11,354 bases of DNA from Armatimonadota bacterium (GCA_026392135.1 JAPLCR010000244.1:11859-23212); one strand, 5' to 3'. Counted from the stretch's first letter, positions 1 to 7,409 are shown. The notes: generated from the sequence alone by a model not told the origin. Numbers and translations: made by a program.

Positions 1-17
1 CCTCCCCATTATAGGAT

Positions 18-42
18 GCCCCTCTCCGACTTGGAGAGGGGC
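18..42. repeat. Perfect 10-bp hairpin, intergenic
   Basis: The arms GCCCCTCTCC (18-27) and GGAGAGGGGC (33-42) are exact inverted copies around the loop GACTT. The hairpin lies downstream of the stop of the FAH-family gene. Neither strand has a T-run after it, so it is a poor intrinsic terminator. Its shape resembles the hairpin inside the MITE near 10823-10845 when that is read on the minus strand, so it may belong to a dispersed palindromic repeat family. The rest of 1-92 shows no gene; a weaker stem (TTCGC/GCGAA) lies near 63-76. Confidence 0.6.
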
Positions 43-92
43 TATACCGAAGGTAGTTCCATTTCGCTCAGGCGAACAAAACTCCTCCTCGC

Positions 93-965
93 CTAGTCTT
101 CCTCTACAGTATTCGTCAATGTGCCTAGCCCCGCTATCGTTACCGACATCGTGTCGCCCTGTTTGAGAAGGATGGGCGGTTTGCGGAATATCCCGACTCC
201 ACCGGGCGTACCGGTAGAAAGGATGTCGCCCGGCAACAGGGTCATCGTCTGTGATAGATAGGAGATGAGGAACGGGACATTGAAGATGAGGTTGCTTGTG
301 TTGGAGGTCTGCATCGTCTGCCCGTTGAGTGTGAGCGAAATATCTAGGTCGTGCGGGTCTGCCACTTCGTCAGCGGTAAGGAGGTAGGGACCTGTAGGGT
401 AGAAGCCATCGGGACTTTTACCGCGCACCCACTGCTTGTCGGCAAACTGAATATCGCGTGCGGAGACATCGTTGGCGCACATATAGCCCGCAACGTGGTT
501 CAGAGCTTCTTCAACGGGAATATAGCGTCCGCCGCCACCCGCGCCGCCGATAACTACAGCGAGTTCCGCCTCGTAGTCTACCTGCTTCGCGAGTTTGGGG
601 ATGCGTACCACGCCGTCGGGGTCGTTTAGGGCGGTGGGGTATTTTGAGAAGAGAATGGCACTTTCGGGAATAGGTTGGTTCTGCTCTATACAGTGGTCAC
701 GGTAGTTCTGACCGATGCAGAGTATCTTCTGCGCGTCGCCGACGGGCGCGAGGAGTTGGACACTGGAGAGCGGGATTTTTGCGCTATCGGGTGCGTTTGT
801 AATGGCAGCAACTGCTTTTTGTAACCCAGCGGGTCCAAGCGCAAGGAGAGCCTTCATAGAGGTGGGTAGGGTAGGGTCCGCGGCACTGAAGTCTACAACA
901 GTGTTGTCGTCTACAAGGGCACCGAGAGAGACGTTTCCACTGGTTTGAAATCGAACAAGTTTCAT
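93..965 (-). CDS. Fumarylacetoacetate hydrolase (FAH) family protein
   Basis: This 290-residue protein belongs to the FAH superfamily, metal-dependent enzymes that hydrolyse, decarboxylate or hydrate beta-diketo or 2-oxo acids in catabolism. An N-terminal lead domain (about 1-75) precedes the catalytic core. The core shows CIGQNYRDHCIEQ (about 82-94), DYEAELAVVIG (about 130-140), NDVSARD (about 165-171), SPDGFYPTGP (about 184-193) and STGTPGGVG (about 250-258). The likely Mg/Mn ligands are E132, E134 and D166. There is no signal peptide, so it is cytoplasmic. I chose the ATG at 965 because AAGGAG lies at 978-983; a TTG at 986 would add seven residues and sits outside that site. A glycine-rich stretch (GGAGGGG) near 140-146 is a loop insertion. 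The exact substrate cannot be read: fumarylpyruvate, acylpyruvate or 2,4-diketo sugar acids are all possible. The nearby GH127 enzyme makes sugar-acid catabolism conceivable but not shown. Family call secure; substrate unknown. Confidence 0.93.
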   Translation of the reverse strand: MKLVRFQTSGNVSLGALVDDNTVVDFSAADPTLPTSMKALLALGPAGLQKAVAAITNAPDSAKIPLSSVQLLAPVGDAQKILCIGQNYRDHCIEQNQPIPESAILFSKYPTALNDPDGVVRIPKLAKQVDYEAELAVVIGGAGGGGRYIPVEEALNHVAGYMCANDVSARDIQFADKQWVRGKSPDGFYPTGPYLLTADEVADPHDLDISLTLNGQTMQTSNTSNLIFNVPFLISYLSQTMTLLPGDILSTGTPGGVGIFRKPPILLKQGDTMSVTIAGLGTLTNTVEED

Positions 966-1242
966 CGTTTGGGATAGCTCCTTCAAGTTTATGTGAAATT
1001 CACAGAAGAAGGTTCGCCGTTATCCCTCGTTATCCCTGCACCAAAACAGCCTGTTCTTCTCAACACCGTATGGTTTTGTCGACGAATAGCGTCTTTGTAA
1101 CGTAATTACCCATCAAATGTTAACGCTCCCGTCACACTAACCGCTTACAATGTTATCAATGAACTCAGTACACCGTATCCGCTTGTGATGTACTACCTTC
1201 ATGTTCTCAACCAACAAACATAAGACTCTAAAGGATTTAGAA
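966..1242. promoter_or_regulatory. Divergent intergenic region with small repeats
   Basis: This is the spacer between the divergently transcribed FAH-family and fibre genes. I see an 11-bp palindrome GTGAAATTCAC at 993-1003. I also see two tandem 10-bp copies of GTTATCCCTS at 1019-1028 and 1029-1038, one DNA helical turn apart and 54-73 bp upstream of the FAH ATG. AAGGA at 1231-1235 is the SD of the fibre gene, seven bases before its ATG. A possible -10 (TACAAT, 1146-1151) has no well-spaced -35. Promoters presumably lie here, but none can be called with confidence. Confidence 0.3.
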
Positions 1243-3009
1243 ATGAAAATGAAAATCAGAAGATCGCATATCGATTCCTCTCTACGCGGTGCGCTCCTAA
1301 CTGCCCTACTGTTCGCCTCACACCCTGCCTCAGCACAGACCTTTTTTGGTTCTGGAGGTGCTACTAACAACGCCGCTGCGAATGCGACGAATACTGGGAT
1401 TGGGTATGGAGTACTCTCGACGATTACAACGGGTATAAACAACACAGGAATCGGTTTCAAATCGCTCTTTGTGAATACAACGGGTAGTTACAACACTGCG
1501 AATGGGACATATGCACTTACCGCTAACACAACAGGCTTCTACAATACAGCAGATGGCGGGTACACCCTTTTCGCGAACACAACGGGCAGTTATAACACCG
1601 CGCATGGTTTTAATGCCCTCTCTAGCAACGTAACGGGTAACAACAATACTGCGAGCGGCGTAAACTCCCTCTTTACTAACACAACAGGCTCTCAAAACAC
1701 AGCGATTGGTATGTACAGCCTTTTTGCCAACACGACGGGTAGTTACAACTCCGTAAACGGCTACTATGCACTGTATTCTAACACAACAGGTAGCTACAAC
1801 GCCGCGAACGGCGTATACGCACTCACGTCGAACACAACAGGTAACTATAATACTGCGACTGGCTCCAACACGCTTTACAAGAATACGACAGGTGGTAGCA
1901 ACACCGCTACCGGCTACAATGCTCTATTCGCCAACACGATAGGTAGCAACAATGCTGCACATGGCTACTATGCGCTTATTGCCAACACGACGGGTGCCAA
2001 CAACACTGCGAACGGCTACCAAGCACTCGGTGCAAACACGAGCGGAAACGGGAACACCGCGGCAGGTGCTTCTACACTTCAAGCCAATACTACTGGGTTC
2101 TACAACACGGCGAGCGGCGTGCTGAGCCTTGCTGCCAACACCACAGGAAACCGCAACACAGCGAACGGAGTCTATTCTCTTAATAAGAACACGACCGGCT
2201 CTAATAACTCTGCAAACGGCTACTCTACTCTACTTGCGAACACAACGGGGGCGAGTAACTCGGCAGAAGGATACAATGCGCTCTACTCCAACACAACAGG
2301 GAGTAGCAACGCTGGCTTCGGTGTGAATACGCTCTATAGCAATACGACGGGCAACTACAATGTTGGCATCGGCTATCAAGCGGGCTACAATGCCACTACC
2401 GGAAGCAACAATATCTCTATCAGCAACCTTGGGCTTGCCGCAGATACCGGAGTCATTCGTATCGGAACCACTGGAACGCAGACTTCCACCTACATAGCGG
2501 GGATTAGCGGCGTAACCGCAAGCGGAGGTGTAGCCGTCTACATTAACTCGAAAGGTCAGCTCGGAACGGTGACATCCTCTCGACGTTTCAAGAACGATAT
2601 CAAGAGTATGGGCAACGTGAGCGACAAACTGCTCCAACTACGCCCCGTGACTTTCCGCTACAAGACCGCCGATGAGACGGGTGCTCATCCTCTACAGTAC
2701 GGGCTTATCGCGGAAGAGGTGGCGAAGGTCTTCCCTGACCTCGTGCAGTACGACAAAGCTGGAAAGCCTTTCACTGTCTACTATCACCTGCTGACACCGA
2801 TGCTCTTGAGCCAACTACAGAAAGAGCATGGTCGTGTTGAGGTTCTCAATACCGCGCATAGAGCCGAGATAGCCTCACTTAAAGCGGAGTTGGCTTCGAT
2901 GAAACAGGCACAAGCCGAACAACAAAAACTGCTGGTGAAACTGGCGGCTTATGTTCAAAGCAGTAGGACTAACACTCCGGCACAGAAAGTGAATTTCGTA
3001 CAACACTAG
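1243..3009 (+). CDS. Secreted repeat fibre/adhesin with C-terminal S74 chaperone domain
   Basis: This 588-residue protein begins with a Sec signal peptide (about 1-30, ending HPASA before QTFF). Eighteen exact 17-residue repeats follow (residues 78-383; consensus NTTGxYNTAxGxxALxx). They resemble the parallel beta-roll of YadA-type adhesin heads. After a linker comes a peptidase S74-type intramolecular chaperone: SSRRFKNDI near 445-453, LLQLRPVTFRYK, then GLIAEEVAKVFPDLV. The family's catalytic Ser and Lys (five apart) correspond to S445 and K450, so the last ~144 residues are probably cut off after trimer folding. A Glu/Lys/Ala-rich coiled coil (about 520-570) ends the chain. The start at 1243 is preferred because AAGGA lies seven bases upstream; an in-frame ATG at 1201 has no SD and would place the signal peptide internally. 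S74 is common in phage tail spikes, but the signal peptide and housekeeping neighbours point to a host surface or secreted fibre. No membrane anchor is visible. The ligand is unknown. Confidence 0.88.
   Translation: MKMKIRRSHIDSSLRGALLTALLFASHPASAQTFFGSGGATNNAAANATNTGIGYGVLSTITTGINNTGIGFKSLFVNTTGSYNTANGTYALTANTTGFYNTADGGYTLFANTTGSYNTAHGFNALSSNVTGNNNTASGVNSLFTNTTGSQNTAIGMYSLFANTTGSYNSVNGYYALYSNTTGSYNAANGVYALTSNTTGNYNTATGSNTLYKNTTGGSNTATGYNALFANTIGSNNAAHGYYALIANTTGANNTANGYQALGANTSGNGNTAAGASTLQANTTGFYNTASGVLSLAANTTGNRNTANGVYSLNKNTTGSNNSANGYSTLLANTTGASNSAEGYNALYSNTTGSSNAGFGVNTLYSNTTGNYNVGIGYQAGYNATTGSNNISISNLGLAADTGVIRIGTTGTQTSTYIAGISGVTASGGVAVYINSKGQLGTVTSSRRFKNDIKSMGNVSDKLLQLRPVTFRYKTADETGAHPLQYGLIAEEVAKVFPDLVQYDKAGKPFTVYYHLLTPMLLSQLQKEHGRVEVLNTAHRAEIASLKAELASMKQAQAEQQKLLVKLAAYVQSSRTNTPAQKVNFVQH
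1474..2391 (+). repeat. 18 tandem 51-bp coding repeats
   Basis: Eighteen consecutive 51-bp units, each encoding 17 residues, run with no insertion or deletion. Nearly every unit begins NTTG; variants are NVTG, NTIG and NTSG. Most carry an N-T/S/A-A-x-G core and an aliphatic residue near position 15. Partial units flank the block on both sides (TTGINNTGIGFKSLFV before, ATTGSNNISIS after). Synonymous codons differ freely between units (AATACAACG, AACACAACA, AACACGACG), so the constraint is on protein geometry, and the array is old rather than recently expanded. Confidence 0.92.
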
Positions 3010-3028
3010 GCACGAATATCTCTATGAC

Positions 3029-3070
3029 AAAAAAAGCGGCAGACGACTCGAAGGAGCCGCCCGCCGCTTT
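3029..3070 (-). terminator. Intrinsic terminator of the GH127 gene, possibly bidirectional
   Basis: The arms AAAGCGGC (3033-3040) and GCCGCTTT (3063-3070) pair perfectly across a 22-nt loop; an inner GCCGC at 3056-3060 offers an alternative pairing. On the minus strand the hairpin starts directly after the GH127 stop and ends in seven T (complement of 3029-3035). On the plus strand the fibre gene stops 19 bp before the hairpin, but only TTTCTATTGT follows. The minus-strand role is therefore stronger, and the convergent genes may share it. Confidence 0.82.
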
Positions 3071-4903
3071 CTATTGTAGCGTTACGGCAAAAGGTGACAC
3101 TGCCCCTTCCAGTGCCTCTCCGCCCCAATCTATCCACGAGCGATAGAACGTGCCGGCGGCTCCGGCACTGGCGAAGTCGCATAGATACAGGTCAAGCCCC
3201 GTCGCAGTGGGAAATCGAAGTAGAATCCAGGGTGCAAGGGAGCCTCGGTATATCTCCGTAGTATACGCCACGTGCCGTGCGTCGAGTGCTGGAACCTCTT
3301 CAGGATCCATCGTGTTAAAACGCTGGTCGTAAGTAAGTAGTAGAGGACCTCTATAGAGCGAAACCCTCCCTGCCTGTTCCCGCTGCCCTGCCCAGAAATG
3401 TAGTCCCATGTTCAGAGAGAGGTGAATAGTATCTCCCTCTCTCCACTCCCTCTCCAAAATGAGATAACTCCCTGCCTGAACGTCGGAGATAGCCTCTCCA
3501 TTGACCGTCACGGTTGTGTTACGCGACCATGCGGGTATTCGCAAGAGCAGAGGAAAGAGACGCGCCTGTTCTAGTCCAATATGTATCTTAATCTCTCCTC
3601 CAATAGGGTAGTCCGTGGTTTGTGTTAGGGTTACACTCTCCCCATTCTCTTTTTCAATGCGAACGCTCCCTACCCCGTAGAAATTGACCGCTACTCCTTT
3701 TTCTGTCTCCATTACTGCCCAATCGGAGAGCGAGCCTGTTCCACGCGGCGCATTGACCGAACAGCAGTTCAGCTCTGGCGCACCCTGATGCGCCTGAAAA
3801 ACGATGTCGTGGGCGGAGGCTTTACGCACGCCGTCCATTGGCGTATTGTACGTCCACCAACGCCCAGAAGGATGCTGTGCGCCGAGTAGAGCGTTGAGTG
3901 TTGTAAGCTCTATCTCATCTGCGATGGTCGAATCGGCGGTAATACGTAGTATATCTATAGAGAGAGCCTGCCATGCGATAACACAACACGTCTCAATAGG
4001 TCGAGGGTCGTAGGGGTTGCCGACAGCCTGCTCCTCCGAAGAGAAACCGCCCGTATTGTGACGGTCATAATCTCGAATGCTACGCCATATATGTTGCACC
4101 GCCTGTAGATACTGCTCCTTGCCTGTGATGAGGTAGAGTTCTGCAATAGCTTGAATGCTGGGTAGGCTCTCCCAACGCGGCTTTGGTGTTTTGAAAAACT
4201 CTACTCCTTGAAGCGCGGTACGAAGGTAGTCGCCCGCTGGGGGTGTCTGCCAATCCTGTTCAACCTCTCGTGTCATCTCCAGATAACGCTCGTTTCCCGT
4301 CTCCTTATAGAGTAGGCAGAGTATGTGACTTATGGCAAGATTCATCTCTTCTGCGCCTGCGTGTACCGCTCGCCTCCCTGTGTTCAGGAAAACCGAGCAG
4401 ATAAGATCAGCCGCCCTGCACACGGTGTTCAACGCCGCTTCGTCCCCTGTCTCCTGATACCAGAGTAGGAGTCCCTGCATACAGTGATAGTGCCCCCACA
4501 AATCCCAGAGCGCGTGTCCGTCGTAGGTTTTGCCTGTCAGGCGTTCGCTTAGAGGGTGAGCGCCCAAATAGCCGTCGGCATCTTGTACTGCGACAAGCTC
4601 AGCGACAAACCCTTCAAGGTAGTTGCGGAGACGCTCATCACGGGTCAAGCGGTAGCCCTGTACGGCGGAAAGAAGATACTTCCCCGCGAACTCCCCAGAC
4701 CAAGGGAGTAGTTTACGGCGCGGCAGTCTATCTCTATCTCGAAACATCTGGAGCATGGCAGGGTTCGCCGTTGGTGCTTGCAGTAGCCAGCTCTCCTGAT
4801 TCGCTCTAATACGCTCCCCCATCACTCCGTTAATAGAAAACTTTGTGTTTCGGGGTGCTTCCAGAGTTGGTTTGACTTTAGCTCTCTCTTTGGGTTTTGT
4901 CAC
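3071..4903 (-). CDS. GH127-family glycoside hydrolase (beta-L-arabinofuranosidase-like, DUF1680)
   Basis: This 610-residue protein matches GH127/DUF1680 retaining enzymes, which remove beta-L-arabinofuranose from plant-type glycans using a catalytic cysteine and a zinc site. The (alpha/alpha)6 barrel is clear: LLPWSGEFAGKYLLSA near the N-terminus, DADGYLGAHP (about 108-117), GHALWDLWGHYH and TGGFSSEEQA (about 284-293). The zinc/catalytic signature is present as IETCC (Glu about 304, Cys about 306) and NCCSVNAPRG (Cys about 380 and 381). E290 or E291 is the candidate acid/base. A beta-rich C-terminal domain follows. The start is GTG at 4903: AAAGGAG lies at 4913-4919 with nine bases between. 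The in-frame ATG at 4972 is unlikely because it falls inside the preceding terminator hairpin. No signal peptide is seen, so action on imported oligosaccharides is likely. Substrate specificity in DUF1680 is broad, so the arabinofuranosidase label is the family default. Confidence 0.88.
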   Translation of the reverse strand: MTKPKERAKVKPTLEAPRNTKFSINGVMGERIRANQESWLLQAPTANPAMLQMFRDRDRLPRRKLLPWSGEFAGKYLLSAVQGYRLTRDERLRNYLEGFVAELVAVQDADGYLGAHPLSERLTGKTYDGHALWDLWGHYHCMQGLLLWYQETGDEAALNTVCRAADLICSVFLNTGRRAVHAGAEEMNLAISHILCLLYKETGNERYLEMTREVEQDWQTPPAGDYLRTALQGVEFFKTPKPRWESLPSIQAIAELYLITGKEQYLQAVQHIWRSIRDYDRHNTGGFSSEEQAVGNPYDPRPIETCCVIAWQALSIDILRITADSTIADEIELTTLNALLGAQHPSGRWWTYNTPMDGVRKASAHDIVFQAHQGAPELNCCSVNAPRGTGSLSDWAVMETEKGVAVNFYGVGSVRIEKENGESVTLTQTTDYPIGGEIKIHIGLEQARLFPLLLRIPAWSRNTTVTVNGEAISDVQAGSYLILEREWREGDTIHLSLNMGLHFWAGQREQAGRVSLYRGPLLLTYDQRFNTMDPEEVPALDARHVAYTTEIYRGSLAPWILLRFPTATGLDLYLCDFASAGAAGTFYRSWIDWGGEALEGAVSPFAVTLQ

Positions 4904-4912
4904 TCGTCTCGT

Positions 4913-4919
4913 CTCCTTT
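4913..4919 (-). promoter_or_regulatory. Ribosome binding site fixing a GTG start
   Basis: AAAGGAG on the minus strand is followed by nine bases and GTG at 4903. This is the only strong SD before the conserved GH127 region and decides the start codon of that gene. Confidence 0.7.
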
Positions 4920-4951
4920 GAGGAAGTCGTTTGGCAATGGGGCAACTTGTC

Positions 4952-4990
4952 AAAAACGCCCCTCTTCTCCATATCAGGTGAAGAGGGGCG
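4952..4990 (-). terminator. Intrinsic terminator downstream of the propeller gene
   Basis: Perfect 11-bp arms CGCCCCTCTTC (4957-4967) and GAAGAGGGGCG (4980-4990) surround a 12-nt loop. On the minus strand the stem is followed directly by TTTTTG (complement of 4951-4956). It lies about 20 bp past the stop of the disrupted propeller gene and before the GH127 start, so the two genes are probably separate transcription units unless there is read-through. Confidence 0.85.
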
Positions 4991-5011
4991 CTGGAAGGTT
5001 CAGTATCCTAG

Positions 5012-6185
5012 CTACTTACCCGCCAAATCTATGCAGTAGAGGTCGCCATCCACTGTATGGCAGTAGAGTTTGCCATTTGCAAGGGTAGCGTGCGCCCAGC
5101 ACTGCCCGTCGATAATTTTCGTGCGAGAGACCTCGACATACTTAGTTGGGTCTGCCGCCACGATAATCAGTTCACCCTTTTCACTCAGAGCGATGAGGTG
5201 GTTTCCAACAGCGAGAACGGTTCCATTACCGAGACCGGGCGAGTCCCACGTCGATTCGCCTGTTCGCATATCCATGCAGAGCAGTCGCCCCTTGCTGTTT
5301 CCGTAAAGGTAGTCGCCTATCAAGATGGGGTTGACGAAGGTGTTCTGAAGGTGTCTACTCTTGAATACTGTCGTAGGCAGAGATAAAGAAGCTGTCCTTA
5401 TAGAAAACGGGGTCAATCGCGTTCACGCCAAAGCGCGTTTTCCATGTATGCTCCCAGAAAATTTTGCCCGTCTCGCTGTCCAAACCGACTACACCGTCAC
5501 CATTGAAAAACGCGACTCCCTTTTGGTCGCCAACGGTGTAGGCGGTAGGGGTGGCATAGCCGGACGAGCCGCCGCTTGACTTCCAGAGTACGCTTCCGGT
5601 TCTACGGTCTACAGCAACACCATGGTGTCCCATATTGAAAAGGATACGTGTGCCATCTACCAGTGGAGAGGCAGAGTATCCCCATTGAGGAGCTGTTGCG
5701 CCCGTCTCTTTAGCAAGATTGGTCTTCCAGATAAAGTCGCCTTTCGCGGAGTCGAGGCAGAACGCCACTCCCTCGCGACTAATAGCATAGACCCTCTTCT
5801 CGAACAGAATGGGCGTGGAGGTCGTCGCAGTGGGGTTTGGGTCGCCGCCGAACTCGCGCTTGGTATGAGGATAGGAGTATACCCAGACGGGTTTTCCGGT
5901 CTTAACATTGATACAGAAGAGCGTGTCTTTCCCCTCGCTCTCGCCCATAGTGTAGGCAAGGTTTCCTTGAATGGTGACTGCGGAGTAGCTTTTGCCTGTA
6001 TTGAACTTCCAAACCTGTTTGATTGCGGCAGTGTTAATAGGGAAACGGAGGCTCTGAGCGTTCAAAATTCCGTTGCGATTTGGACCGCGCCACTGCGTCC
6101 AGTCTTCCGCGTGAGATGGCACGGAGAGCGAGAGGAGGAGAACAAGTCCCCCGATGTTGCGAAGCGTAGGTAGTAACCCTTTCAT
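5012..6185 (-). pseudogene. Frameshifted PQQ-like beta-propeller (BamB-like quinoprotein fold)
   Basis: An exported beta-propeller of the PQQ-repeat type is split over two frames. The first part starts at ATG 6185 (AAGAAGGG just upstream). It has a signal peptide (about 1-26, ending SHA before EDWTQWRGP) and blade motifs such as FNTGKSYSAVTIQGNLAYT, CINVKTGKPVW, CLDSAKGDFIWKT, AVDRRTGSVLWKS and GLDSETGKIFWEHTW. It stops at 5355-5357 after FFISAYDSIQE. The continuation (VFKSRHLQNTF, GDYLYGNSKGRLLCMDMRTGE, ALSEKGELIIV, YCIDLAGK) lies one frame away and ends at 5012. The crossover is near 5357-5380. Family members, as I recall them, have a glycine-rich SGY-x-RG-x-ALL stretch after FFIS that is missing here, so a deletion of roughly 15-20 codons that also broke the frame is likelier than a single-base slip. 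The reaction is unknown; many such proteins are non-catalytic scaffolds. A sequencing error or two separate polypeptides are less likely. Confidence 0.82.
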
Positions 6186-6196
6186 ACTTGAGACCC

Positions 6197-6277
6197 TTCT
6201 TGACGGCGATGAGATAGCAGATACATTCCTCTTATAATACGTGAGTATACACCTTTTTCTACGCCCGCCGTCAAGAA
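6197..6277. promoter_or_regulatory. Divergent promoter region with a 12-bp inverted repeat
   Basis: TTCTTGACGGCG (6197-6208) and its exact reverse complement (6266-6277) lie 57 bp apart between the divergent propeller and thioredoxin genes. Each arm holds TTGACG, a -35-like hexamer pointing inward. On the minus strand TTGACG (6269-6274) is followed after 19 bp by TATACT (6244-6249), a plausible promoter for the propeller gene. On the plus strand TTGACG (6200-6205) is followed after 16 bp by the weaker TACATT (6222-6227). A perfect TATAAT sits at 6233-6238. The left arm overlaps the SD of the propeller gene. The remainder up to 6392 is AT/GA-rich with AAGGAGA at 6378-6384, the SD of the thioredoxin gene. 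Confidence 0.4.
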
Positions 6278-6392
6278 AACGGAGGAAACTAAGGAGAGAA
6301 TATTTCGGTGGGAACTTTTGCGGGGTATTATAGCGTTAGAGGATACAGTAGTAGAGAAGTAACAGTACTTGGTTTTTAAGGAGAGATTAGAG

Positions 6393-7232
6393 ATGCGAAC
6401 GATAACACGCTTTGCGCTTGTGTGCGTTGTGCTATTAAGCGGGCTACAGGCGAAGGCAGGGGAACAGATACGTTGGTCTGGTTCCTTGACAGATGCGCTT
6501 GTGCAGGCAAAAAAAGTGAATAAACTGGTGATGGTTGACTTCTATTCGGACAGCTGTGTCTGGTGCAAGCGGCTAGACAAAGATGTTTACCCCGACCCGC
6601 GTGTTGTGAACGCGGCAAAAAACATCCTTATGGTCAAGCTGAATGTAGAGGATTCGCGGCAGGGAACTGTAGCCGCAACTAAGTATAATGTGACGAAGTT
6701 GCCCACGATTCTCTTTTTGAAACCAGATGGCACTACGGTACACGCATCGGGCTATATGCCGCCCAAAGAGTTTTCGGAGGATATGCAGCACACAGTAGAC
6801 ATCCACAAGAACCTACCTATCTGGCAAGCAAAATTCAAAAGCAACCCGAAAGATAGTGCGAACGCACGTCAGCTAGCGAAAACATGGTTAGAGGCGGGGA
6901 GGCTACCAGAGGCAGAACAGGTGGCAATCGCTCTTGCAAAAAACTCGCCTAAAGATAAGGAGTTATCTATGCTCTACAATATGCTAGGGCAGAACTACGC
7001 ACAGAACGGCAATATTACCAAAGCCCAAACGCTCTTTGTAAAGGCACTGGCAAGTGCAGAAGCACCTATGGACAGAGCCTTTGCAAACTTTAGTTTAGGT
7101 ATCTGTGCGATGACTCGCAAAGATAAGGTCTCCGCTAAGGGCTACTTGACAAAAGCCTCTTCCACCCCGGGTGTCCCGGAAGGCTTAAAAAAGAAAGCCC
7201 AGCAGATTCTGGACATGATTGCTAAGTCCTAG
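6393..7232 (+). CDS. Secreted thioredoxin-fold protein with C-terminal TPR-like region
   Basis: This 279-residue protein has a Sec signal peptide (about 1-22, cut near AKA before GEQIRW). A thioredoxin-like domain (about 25-130) of the Thioredoxin_7/DUF255-like type follows. The redox motif is SDSCVWCKRL, with C55 and C58, and the conserved cis-proline is in KLPTILFLKPDG (P104). Residues about 150-279 form paired helices with TPR character (AKTWLEAGRLPEAEQVAIAL, YNMLGQNYAQNGNITKAQTL, ANFSLGICAMTRKDKVSAKG). It probably reduces or isomerises disulfides of exported proteins, with the TPR part binding a partner. The ATG at 6393 is chosen because AAGGAGA lies eight bases upstream; a TTG at 6369 has no SD. 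The gene diverges from the broken propeller gene and may have its own promoter. The partner and direction of electron flow are unknown. Confidence 0.86.
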   Translation: MRTITRFALVCVVLLSGLQAKAGEQIRWSGSLTDALVQAKKVNKLVMVDFYSDSCVWCKRLDKDVYPDPRVVNAAKNILMVKLNVEDSRQGTVAATKYNVTKLPTILFLKPDGTTVHASGYMPPKEFSEDMQHTVDIHKNLPIWQAKFKSNPKDSANARQLAKTWLEAGRLPEAEQVAIALAKNSPKDKELSMLYNMLGQNYAQNGNITKAQTLFVKALASAEAPMDRAFANFSLGICAMTRKDKVSAKGYLTKASSTPGVPEGLKKKAQQILDMIAKS

Positions 7233-7361
7233 TTCGCTACGTACCCCATCCCCCACCCCGTCCTTTGTATAAGTTCAGGAGAGGCAGGGTGAGCAGTAGT
7301 TCCAACTTGGTTCCGTTAGGCGTTTGCGGAGTATTAAAATTCATCAGGATGAAGCACCACG

Positions 7362-7392
7362 GAGGTAAGGCAGTGCCTTACCTCTATTTTGT
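7362..7392 (+). terminator. Hairpin with T-rich tail (probable terminator)
   Basis: GAGGTAAGGCA (7362-7372) and TGCCTTACCTC (7374-7384) are exact inverted copies around a single central G; folded as RNA this gives a stem of about nine pairs. TATTTTGTATTT follows. It lies 130 bp after the thioredoxin gene and only 18 bp before the SD of the NlpC gene, so it may terminate the former. The unusually short gap leaves open an attenuator or protein-binding palindrome acting on the NlpC gene. Confidence 0.55.
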
Positions 7393-7409
7393 ATTTCAGG
7401 AGATGTTTG

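Noticed and set aside
18..42. Intrinsic terminator of the FAH-family gene
   Set aside because: The stem is perfect but no T-run follows on either strand.
1474..2391. Regular 51-bp period resembling a CRISPR array or satellite
   Set aside because: There is no repeat/spacer alternation; all units are similar and form one open frame with a signal peptide and a C-terminal domain.
1243..3009. Prophage tail-fibre gene
   Set aside because: The S74 domain occurs in phage, but the Sec signal peptide and absence of any other phage gene in the window argue for a host secreted protein.
4925..4953. Perfect TTGACA (4948-4953, minus strand) as a promoter for the GH127 gene
   Set aside because: At 17 bp the sequence is ACGACT, a poor -10, and the hexamer overlaps the T-tract of the upstream terminator.
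5355..5416. Programmed ribosomal frameshift in the propeller gene
   Set aside because: No slippery heptamer or stimulating structure is evident, and family residues appear to be missing at the junction, which fits deletion.
6233..6238. Perfect TATAAT as a sure promoter of the thioredoxin gene
   Set aside because: The nearest good -35 (6200-6205) is 27 bp away and the hexamer upstream at 17 bp (TGAGAT) is weak, so it is mentioned but not called.
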